Part shown: piece after piece, positions 16,850 through 22,730 of the stretch
How the letters are laid out: every line of letters starts with the position of its first letter
Position numbering within the stretch: the first letter of the stretch is position 1
Assembly (NCBI RefSeq): GCF_014650815.1
Contig: NZ_BMVR01000018.1
Coordinates: forward strand, 62,001-126,000
Direction: 5' to 3'
Length of the DNA: 64,000 nt
Source of the DNA: Streptomyces flavofungini
Lineage (GTDB): Bacteria > Actinomycetota > Actinomycetes > Streptomycetales > Streptomycetaceae
Made by a program: the position numbers and the translations under genes
The notes under the pieces: model-generated
Database searches by the model: none
Told to the model about the DNA's origin: nothing
What the model saw: only the letters and a program-made list of their open reading frames with translations

Positions 16850-17713
16850 GTGAGAGGCGCTGTGTCTAGCCCAAAGAAGGCGGATGACGCCAAGATGCAG
16901 GCAGACAGCAACAACGCAGCCTCGTCCCACACGCTTCTGGAAGGGCGGCTCGGGTATCAGCTCGAGTCCGCCCTTCTGGTGCGTGCGCTCACCCACCGTT
17001 CGTACGCGTACGAGAACGGCGGTCTGCCCACCAACGAGCGGCTTGAGTTCCTCGGGGACTCGGTGCTCGGCCTGGTGGTCACGGACACGCTGTATCGCAC
17101 CCACCCCGACCTGCCCGAAGGCCAACTGGCCAAGTTGCGGGCCGCGGTGGTCAATTCGCGTGCGCTGGCAGAGGTGGGCCGCGGGCTCGAACTCGGCTCC
17201 TTCATCCGGCTCGGCCGGGGCGAAGAGGGCACGGGCGGCCGGGACAAGGCGTCCATCCTCGCCGACACCCTGGAAGCGGTGATCGGCGCGGTCTATCTGG
17301 ACCGGGGTCTGGAAGCGGCGAGCGAGCTGGTGCACCGGCTCTTCGACCCGCTGATCGAGAAGTCCTCGAACCTCGGCGCGGGCCTGGACTGGAAGACCAG
17401 CCTCCAGGAGCTCACCGCGACGGAGAGCCTCGGCGTGCCCGAGTACCTCGTCTCGGAGAGCGGCCCGGACCACGAGAAGACCTTTACTGCTGCCGCCCGC
17501 GTCGGAGGCGTCTCGTACGGCACCGGCACCGGCCGCAGCAAAAAGGAAGCGGAGCAGCAGGCAGCCGAGTCCGCTTGGCGCGCCATCCGCTCCGCTGCGG
17601 ACGCACGGGAAGCGGCCGCGGCCGCCGGTGCGGCCGCCGCCGAAGCGGCTGCTGAGGATGAGGGCGCCGACGCGGCGTCGTCGGCCTCCGCACCGGATGT
17701 TGCTTCTGCCTGA
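16850..17713 (+). CDS. rnc: Ribonuclease III
   Basis: RNase III cleaves double-stranded RNA, processes rRNA precursors, and in S. coelicolor (where it is AbsB) globally affects antibiotic production. The 287-residue protein has the catalytic signature NERLEFLGDSVLGLV, the second acidic site in DTLEAVIGAVYLD, and a C-terminal dsRBD (DWKTSLQELTA... and GRSKKEAEQQAAESAW). The GTG at 16850 gives the MRG(T/A)V start I recall from S. coelicolor. The GTG at 16862 has a better-placed AGAGG and is a fair alternative. The C-terminus is an Ala/Glu-rich tail (about residues 247-287) beyond the dsRBD. Confidence 0.95.
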   Translation: MRGAVSSPKKADDAKMQADSNNAASSHTLLEGRLGYQLESALLVRALTHRSYAYENGGLPTNERLEFLGDSVLGLVVTDTLYRTHPDLPEGQLAKLRAAVVNSRALAEVGRGLELGSFIRLGRGEEGTGGRDKASILADTLEAVIGAVYLDRGLEAASELVHRLFDPLIEKSSNLGAGLDWKTSLQELTATESLGVPEYLVSESGPDHEKTFTAAARVGGVSYGTGTGRSKKEAEQQAAESAWRAIRSAADAREAAAAAGAAAAEAAAEDEGADAASSASAPDVASA

Positions 17714-17895
17714 CGGCACGATCGATTGCCTGTCGGCATGATCGCTGGGCGCCCGCCCGGGTCGGTTCTCGACCTGGGCGGGCGCTTCGCGTTGTCCGGG
17801 GCGGGCGCGCGGTGCCGGGGTGGGCCCCGGGTGCTGTCAGTGGCTCGCGGTACGCTGCCCGCGCCAGCACCCCGTACCCGCTCCGGAGGACCCCC

Positions 17896-18777
17896 GTGCC
17901 CGAACTGCCCGAGGTCGAGGTCGTGCGGCGCGGGCTCGAGCGCTGGGTCGGCGGCCGGACCGTCGCCGACGTGGAGGTCCTGCACCCGCGCGCCATCCGG
18001 CGGCACCTGGCGGGCGCCGAGGACTTCGCGCTCGGTCTCAAGGGCCACCGCTTCGGCGCCCCCATGCGGCGCGGCAAGTACCTGTGGCTGCCGCTCGCCG
18101 ACAGCGACACCTCCGTCCTCGCCCACCTGGGCATGAGCGGCCAGCTCCTGGTCAAGACCCAACAGACCCCGGACGAGAAGCACTTGCGGATCAGGGTGCG
18201 CTTCACGGACGAGCTCGGCGGTGCCGCCCCGGACGCGGCCGGCACCGAGCTGCGCTTCGTCGACCAGCGGACCTTCGGCGGGCTCTCCCTGCACGAGAAC
18301 ACCCCGGACGGCCTGCCGGACGTCATCGCGCACATCGCCCGCGACCCGCTCGACCCGCTCTTCGACGACGAGGCCTTCCATCAGGCCCTGCGCCGCAGCC
18401 GCAGCACCATCAAGCGCGCGCTGCTCAACCAGTCCCTCATCAGCGGCGTCGGCAACATCTACGCCGACGAGGCGCTGTGGCGCGCCCGGCTGCACTACGA
18501 ACGCCCGACGGCGACCTTCACCCGGCCCCGCACCGCCGAACTCCTCGGCCACGCACGGGACGTGATGAACGAGGCCCTCGCCGTCGGCGGCACCAGCTTC
18601 GACAGCCTCTACGTCAACGTGAACGGCGAGTCGGGCTACTTCGACCGCTCCCTGGACGCGTACGGCCGCGAGGACGAGCCCTGCCGACGCTGCGGTACGC
18701 CGATGCGGCGGCGGCCCTGGATGAACCGGTCGAGCTACTTCTGCCCGCGCTGCCAGCGCCCGCCGAGGCTGTCGTAG
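17896..18777 (+). CDS. mutM: Formamidopyrimidine-DNA glycosylase
   Basis: MutM excises 8-oxoguanine and formamidopyrimidines and nicks the abasic site. The 293-residue enzyme starts with the catalytic Pro-2/Glu-3 (PELPEVEVVRRGLE). It has the beta-clamp lysine in MRRGKYLWLPL, the H2TH region ending GNIYADEALW, and a C-terminal zinc finger (CRRCGTP...CPRC). The GTG at 17896 is fixed by Pro-2 and by GGAGGA at 17885-17890. It stands apart from rnc by 182 bases and is convergent with the HxlR gene; a family of short repeats joins their ends. Confidence 0.96.
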   Translation: MPELPEVEVVRRGLERWVGGRTVADVEVLHPRAIRRHLAGAEDFALGLKGHRFGAPMRRGKYLWLPLADSDTSVLAHLGMSGQLLVKTQQTPDEKHLRIRVRFTDELGGAAPDAAGTELRFVDQRTFGGLSLHENTPDGLPDVIAHIARDPLDPLFDDEAFHQALRRSRSTIKRALLNQSLISGVGNIYADEALWRARLHYERPTATFTRPRTAELLGHARDVMNEALAVGGTSFDSLYVNVNGESGYFDRSLDAYGREDEPCRRCGTPMRRRPWMNRSSYFCPRCQRPPRLS

Positions 18778-18894
18778 CGCTCAGCGCCCGCCGAGGGCGG
18801 CGTGGTGTCCGCGTCCGCCGGGGCTGACGTAGCGCCTCAGCGCTGGCTCTGGCCGTCGTAGCGCCTCAGCGCTCGCTCTGGCCGTCGTAGCGCC
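18771..18894. repeat. Tandem repeats spanning the ends of mutM and the HxlR gene
   Basis: CGTAGCGCCTCAGCGCT and close variants occur at about 18773 (mutM stop), 18828, 18858 and 18887. The 29-bp unit starting GCTCTGGCCGTCGTAG at 18846 is repeated at 18875. The second copy encodes the last residues of the HxlR protein (RRYDGQSER), and the copy beyond the stop would encode nearly the same residues again, so the gene end has been duplicated. Confidence 0.85.
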
Positions 18895-19276
18895 GCTGGG
18901 CCGCCGACACGTCGTCCTGGCTGCCCTCCACGAAGTGGATGAGGGCCAGCAGGCGCTCGGCGATCTGCTCGCCCAGCGGGGTGAGGCGGTAGTCCACGCG
19001 CGGCGGGTTCGTCGGCTGTGCGTCGCGGTGCACCAGGCCGTCGCGCTCCAGCGCGTGCAGCGTCTGCGACAGCATCTTCTCGCTCACGCCGTCGACCCGG
19101 CGGCGCAGCTCATTGAAGCGGAACGTCCCGTCGTGCAGCGCGCCCAGCGTGAGCGCGCCCCAGCGACCCGTGACGTGCTCCAGCGTGGTCCGCGACGGGC
19201 AGGCGCGGGCGAACACGTTGTAGGCCAGCTCCGCGTCGGCGTCGGCGGCGCTCTCGGGGCGTGCGAGGGAGTCCAT
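18866..19276 (-). CDS. HxlR-family winged-helix transcriptional regulator
   Basis: The 136-residue protein has the HxlR core: a cysteine in RACPSRTTLEHVTGRWG, the helix-turn-helix FRFNELRRRVDGVSEKMLSQTL, and the wing DGLVHRDAQPTNPPRVDYRLT. HxlR/YodB-type proteins often use this N-terminal cysteine to sense quinones or disulfide stress, and repress an adjacent flavoprotein. That fits the divergent flavodoxin-family gene 134 bases away. The ATG at 19276 is preferred; a start at 19306 would add ten residues. A perfect palindrome at 19316-19336 is the likely operator. The C-terminal codons belong to a tandem repeat. Confidence 0.88.
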   Translation of the reverse strand: MDSLARPESAADADAELAYNVFARACPSRTTLEHVTGRWGALTLGALHDGTFRFNELRRRVDGVSEKMLSQTLHALERDGLVHRDAQPTNPPRVDYRLTPLGEQIAERLLALIHFVEGSQDDVSAAQRRYDGQSER

Positions 19277-19315
19277 ACCCACAGCGTACTCTCCCGCAGC
19301 GCTCACTGACAGGTT

Positions 19316-19336
19316 GCGCTAACTAGAAGTTAGTGC
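19316..19336. promoter_or_regulatory. Palindromic operator between HxlR and flavodoxin genes
   Basis: CTAACT (19319-19324), AGA, AGTTAG (19328-19333) form a perfect 6-bp-arm palindrome, extended by matched GC pairs on both sides (19316-19336). It is 40 bases from the regulator start and 75 from the flavoprotein start, a typical position for an HxlR dimer site. Confidence 0.6.
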
Positions 19337-19410
19337 TTTCCTTTCGTTTGTCGGCAGGTCCACGCACCGCCGCCTCCCCACCCCCGTCCCCATCGAGGAG
19401 TACGTCCACC

Positions 19411-20001
19411 ATGTCCAGCCCCGTTGTCGCCATCGCCTACCACTCCGGATTCGGCCACACCACCGTCGTCGCGGAGGCCGTCCGCGCCGGTGCCGAGGGC
19501 GCCGGTGCCAGCACGCACCTGATCAAGGTCGACGAGATCACCGAGGCCGAGTGGGAGCTCCTGGACGCGGCGGACGCCATCGTCTTCGGCTCGCCCACCT
19601 ACATGGGCACCGCCTCCGGCGCCTTCCACGTCTTCGCGGAGGCCTCGTCGAAGCGCTGGTTCAGCCGCGCCTGGCAGGACAAGCTCGCCGCGGGCTTCAC
19701 CAACTCCGCCTCCAAGAGCGGCGACAAGCTGCACACCCTGCAGTACTTCCAGACCCTCGCCGCCCAGCAGGGCATGCACTGGGTGAGCCTCGGCCTGCTC
19801 CCCGGCTGGAACTCCACCGAGGGCTCCGAGAACGACCTGAACCGCCTCGGCTTCTTCTCCGGCGCCGCCGCCCAGACCAACTCCGACGAGGGCCCGGAGG
19901 CCGTGCACAAGGCGGACATCGCCACGGCCGAGCACCTGGGCCGCCGGGTCACCGAGACCGCGCGGATCGTGGTCGCGGGCCGGGCGGCCGTGGCTGCTTG
20001 A
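19411..20001 (+). CDS. Flavodoxin-family NAD(P)H:quinone oxidoreductase (WrbA-like)
   Basis: The 196-residue protein has a flavodoxin fold with the FMN phosphate loop YHSGFGHT near the N-terminus and the second loop FGSPTYMGTASG. The C-terminal part reads PGWNSTEG.... Relatives reduce quinones by two electrons and so avoid redox cycling. It is cytoplasmic with no signal peptide. The ATG at 19411 has GAGGAG ten bases upstream. The gene is divergent from an HxlR regulator with a palindrome between them, so induction by electrophiles or oxidants is the likely control; the substrate is inferred. Confidence 0.85.
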   Translation: MSSPVVAIAYHSGFGHTTVVAEAVRAGAEGAGASTHLIKVDEITEAEWELLDAADAIVFGSPTYMGTASGAFHVFAEASSKRWFSRAWQDKLAAGFTNSASKSGDKLHTLQYFQTLAAQQGMHWVSLGLLPGWNSTEGSENDLNRLGFFSGAAAQTNSDEGPEAVHKADIATAEHLGRRVTETARIVVAGRAAVAA

Positions 20002-20133
20002 GGCCGGGCGTGCCGGGCGGCCGTGGCTGCCTGAGACCGGGCGTGCCGGGCACGCTCTGGGCGCCGGGGCGCTGACGAGGCTGTGGACTTCGGGGGCTAC
20101 GGAGACTGACGACGCAGACTTCGGAGCCGTCCC

Positions 20134-21396
20134 TCAGAAGCCGAAGTCCTGCGTCCACCACGGGCCGCCCGGCGCGAAGTGCGCGCCGACGCCCAGCGTC
20201 TTGTAGTCGCAGTTGAGGATGTTGGCGCGGTGGCCGGGGCTGTTCATCCAGGCGTCCATGACGGACTGGGCGTTGGCCTGGCCCCGGGCGATGTTCTCGC
20301 CGCCCAGGTCCTGGATGCCGACCTTCTCGGCGCGGTCCCACGGGGTCGCGCCGTCCGGGTCGGTGTGCGCGAAGAAGTCCCGCTCGGCCATGTCGGCGCT
20401 GAAGTCCCCGGCGAGGGTGGCGAGCCCGGGGTCGGCGGCGACCGGTCGGCAGCCCACGTTGGCCCGCTCCTGGTTGACCAGTGCGAGCACCTCGGCCTCG
20501 GCCGTGGTCTCGTCGGCCGACGGGTTCGCGGGCGTGGGCGGGACCTTCGGCTTCTCGGGGGCCGGGCGGCTCGGGGCCGGTGACTTGTCCGGCCGGCCCG
20601 TGCCCGAACCCTTGCCGGTGTCCTTGCCGTTCTTGCCCGGCCCCTCGCCCTTCTCGGCCTCGTCGCGCTTGCCGTCCCTGTCGTTCTTGCCGCCGGTCTC
20701 GCCGGTGCCGTTCCCCGGCTTGGACGGGGTGGTCGAGGGCTTCCCGGACGGCTTCTGCGACGGCTTGGTGTTCGACTCCGACGGGGTCGGGGCCGGGGTG
20801 TCGGAGCCGCGGCCGGGGGTGGCCCGGCCGCCGTCGGCGCTGCCGTTGGCGCCGCCCTGGGGGTCGAGTCCGGACGGGGAGCCCGCGGTCCGGACCGCGC
20901 CGGGGGTGTCGCCACCGCCCAGCGTGTAGTTGTCGCCGCCGGGTACCAGGCCGGAGGCAACCGCGACGGCGCCCATCGCGACGGCGGCGGAGACGCCGAG
21001 CAGCCCGGTGCGCACGGGCGCGGAGGCGCGACGCCTGCGCCGGTGCGAGCTCCCGCGCCTACGGCCCGCAGCGCCGGTCGCCGCATTCGCGGAGGTCTCC
21101 GCGGTCGAGGTCCCGAAGAGATAGGCGTCGGACGAGGCCGCGTCGTATCCCTCGAATCCCCCGTATTCCGCGCGCCCCCGGTAAAAGCCGTACGCGCCGG
21201 AGTTGTTCTCGTACGCGCCGGATCCCGCGGGACCCGAAAAGCCTGCGGAAGCCGAAGGGTCCGCAGCATCCGTGAGGCCGTCGGAATGATCACGGAGTTC
21301 GGAGTGCTCGGGGTGATCCAGGTGATCGGAATACCCGGAATGATCGGCGCGGCCGGTGGCGGCGCGGCCGGCGGCGGAGCGTCGGTGGCGTCCCAT
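20134..21396 (-). CDS. Membrane-anchored or secreted CAP (SCP/PR1) domain protein
   Basis: The 420-residue protein has a long disordered cytoplasmic N-terminus (MGRHRRSAAGRAATG..., rich in His, Ser, Asp, Gly and Tyr). An Arg-rich stretch and one hydrophobic segment follow (GLLGVSAAVAMGAVAVASGL, about residues 131-150). A 150-residue Pro/Gly/Lys/Thr linker leads to a CAP domain (EVLALVNQERANVGCRPV..., FFAHTDPDG, GGENIARG, PGHRANILN). The CAP histidines and glutamate are present. CAP proteins of streptomycetes are extracellular with poorly known functions. The ATG at 21396 is chosen because MGRHRR starts are typical and AAAGG precedes it; the frame is open to 21426. Confidence 0.85.
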   Translation of the reverse strand: MGRHRRSAAGRAATGRADHSGYSDHLDHPEHSELRDHSDGLTDAADPSASAGFSGPAGSGAYENNSGAYGFYRGRAEYGGFEGYDAASSDAYLFGTSTAETSANAATGAAGRRRGSSHRRRRRASAPVRTGLLGVSAAVAMGAVAVASGLVPGGDNYTLGGGDTPGAVRTAGSPSGLDPQGGANGSADGGRATPGRGSDTPAPTPSESNTKPSQKPSGKPSTTPSKPGNGTGETGGKNDRDGKRDEAEKGEGPGKNGKDTGKGSGTGRPDKSPAPSRPAPEKPKVPPTPANPSADETTAEAEVLALVNQERANVGCRPVAADPGLATLAGDFSADMAERDFFAHTDPDGATPWDRAEKVGIQDLGGENIARGQANAQSVMDAWMNSPGHRANILNCDYKTLGVGAHFAPGGPWWTQDFGF

Positions 21397-21459
21397 CTCC
21401 TGGCCTTTCGTCCTGACGCCCGGCATCGGCTCTGGGCGTCGTTCTGACCGTCGACATCA

Positions 21460-21477
21460 CTCACCCATACGGGTGAG
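21460..21477. promoter_or_regulatory. Inverted repeat between CAP-protein and acyP genes
   Basis: CTCACCC (21460-21466) and GGGTGAG (21471-21477) form a perfect palindrome around ATAC. It is 64 bases upstream of the CAP gene start and 81 upstream of acyP, so it could be an operator for either divergent gene. Confidence 0.45.
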
Positions 21478-21544
21478 GCTCGTCGAGTCGCGACTGTACG
21501 CGATGGCGCAAGGGGGCGAAGTGCTCCCTGAGCAATTGGCCGGT

Positions 21545-21557
21545 TAGCGTGCACCTT
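21545..21557 (+). promoter_or_regulatory. Possible leaderless promoter of acyP
   Basis: TAGCGT at 21545-21550 ends seven bases before the ATG at 21558, and there is no ribosome-binding sequence. Transcription would start at or near the A of the ATG. The -35 region is weak. Confidence 0.3.
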
Positions 21558-21839
21558 ATGAACGAAGAAGTCCGGCTCACCGCCTGGGTGCGCGGCCGTG
21601 TACAGGGAGTGGGTTTCCGCTGGTTCACGCGGGCCAAGGCGCTGGAGATCGGAGACGTGAGTGGCTTTGCTCTCAATCTCGACGACGGCCGGGTGCAAGT
21701 CGTCGCCGAGGGTTCACGTGAGCGCTGCCAGCGGCTCCTCGACTGGCTGCGTACGGGCGACACACCCGGCCGCGTCGACGGTGTGACTGAGATCTGGGAC
21801 ACGCCCCGGGGTGGCTACGACGCGTTCGCCATTCGCTGA
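21558..21839 (+). CDS. acyP: Acylphosphatase
   Basis: The 93-residue protein hydrolyses acyl phosphates such as acetyl phosphate. It has the phosphate-binding cradle and catalytic Arg in GRVQGVGFRWFT and the catalytic Asn in GFALNLDDGRVQV, and ends GGYDAFAIR. The ATG at 21558 gives the usual N-terminus (NEEVRLTAWVRG); a GTG three codons upstream is less likely. It stands alone, divergent from the CAP-domain gene. Confidence 0.94.
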   Translation: MNEEVRLTAWVRGRVQGVGFRWFTRAKALEIGDVSGFALNLDDGRVQVVAEGSRERCQRLLDWLRTGDTPGRVDGVTEIWDTPRGGYDAFAIR

Positions 21840-22224
21840 CGCGGGGGCGGTCGACGGGGCTCCGGCGGGTGTGGCCCAGGCACCTGCCCGGGGCAGGAAA
21901 GACCTGGTGATTGCCAAGAAGGGCTTGCCGTGGCAGGCTCCGCGGGTAAGGATGATCTCGACGCCCCCAGGGCCCCGCCGCAGAGGCAGCGCCGCAGTTC
22001 CACGGCCGCGCGCCCCCGGGTTGCCCGTCAATACGGGGCGTGATCGTGTTGACCGTCAAACTTTTTGGTGAGACTCTGGAAGCCCCGCGCACCTTAGCTG
22101 TTTGGCATGTGAGAACGGCCAAGTAACACCCAGCAAGAACAGAAGAGTGCCAGGCACCGCGGGTGCGATTCCCTCACGACCCACACCGATTCGGTCGGTC
22201 ACTCAGTGTGGAGGACCACTCATC
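21840..22224. other. Intergenic region between acyP and the small coiled-coil gene
   Basis: These 385 bases hold no gene I can support; the open frames are Arg/Pro-rich shadows. There is a small hairpin near 21884-21896 (CCTGCC/GGCAGG). A TTGACC hexamer lies at 22049-22054 followed after 17 bases by GACTCT, a possible but weak promoter for the small gene. An A-rich patch runs from 22110 to 22146. Confidence 0.5.
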
Positions 22225-22428
22225 ATGGCAAAGGCGCTTCTCGGTTACGTCGGCGGCAGCGACCCGCGACTCCTCGCCGAGATGCGACGGCTCCAGCAGC
22301 GCGTCCAGGACCTGGAATCCGAGCTCGTCAGGATCCAGGCGGAGAACGACACGCTGGCGGCTGCCGCTTCTCACGACGCGCTCCTCGAGAGTCTCGACGT
22401 ACCCCAGGCGGAGCCTGCGCTCACCTGA
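22225..22428 (+). CDS. Small conserved coiled-coil protein
   Basis: The 67-residue product reads AKALLGYVGGSDPRLLAEMR and then a heptad-like coiled coil (RLQQRVQDLESELVRIQAEN). It has no membrane segment or known domain. I recall a similar small gene at this position, just before smc, in other streptomycetes, but no function. The ATG at 22225 has GGAGGA nine bases upstream. A strong UUCG-loop terminator follows. Confidence 0.8.
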   Translation: MAKALLGYVGGSDPRLLAEMRRLQQRVQDLESELVRIQAENDTLAAAASHDALLESLDVPQAEPALT

Positions 22429-22510
22429 CCCACGCCACCTCGAGCCCACGGCAACGGACTTTCCTGCCACGCGTGGTCAGGCTGCCCGTCATAAGCCGCT
22501 GAACCAGAGA

Positions 22511-22561
22511 GATCTGTTTGATCGAATAGATCCGAGAGATCCGCGATAGATCCGAGAGATC
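22511..22561. repeat. Phased GATC array and 16-bp direct repeat
   Basis: ATAGATCCGAGAGATC occurs twice (22526-22541 and 22546-22561). Including flanking copies there are six GATC tetramers starting at 22511, 22520, 22529, 22538, 22549 and 22558, that is at spacings of 9, 9, 9, 11 and 9 bases. The stretch is A+T-rich for this genome and lies between the small coiled-coil gene and its terminator. Confidence 0.9.
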
Positions 22562-22564
22562 TGC

Positions 22565-22594
22565 AAGGGACGCTTCGGCGTCCCTTCTTTCTTT
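22565..22594 (+). terminator. Rho-independent terminator with UUCG loop
   Basis: AAGGGACGC (22565-22573), the tetraloop TTCG and GCGTCCCTT (22578-22586) form a perfect 9-bp stem followed by CTTTCTTT. It ends the transcript of the small coiled-coil gene and insulates smc. Confidence 0.88.
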
Positions 22595-22693
22595 CCCTGC
22601 TCCCGTGCCCGGGCCTTGCCCGCCACCGTGCCCATGCGGGGCCTTACACCTGATGTGCCCTGCACCTTCCGCCGTGAAACTGGTCGCACGTTC

Positions 22694-22722
22694 CTCGGTG
22701 AACTCACCGAGAAAGGTAGAGT
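22694..22722 (+). promoter_or_regulatory. Palindrome and -10-like box immediately before smc
   Basis: CTCGGTGA (22694-22701) and TCACCGAG (22704-22711) form a perfect palindrome with a two-base centre. TAGAGT (22717-22722) follows and ends eight bases before the GTG start of smc. There is no well-placed ribosome site, so smc may be expressed from a leaderless or near-leaderless transcript controlled at this palindrome. Confidence 0.4.
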
Positions 22723-22730
22723 CACGCGGC

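Noticed and set aside
21673..22122. Small open frames between acyP and the coiled-coil gene
   Set aside because: They are Arg/Pro-rich on both strands, start inside acyP or lack ribosome sites, and match nothing I recognise.
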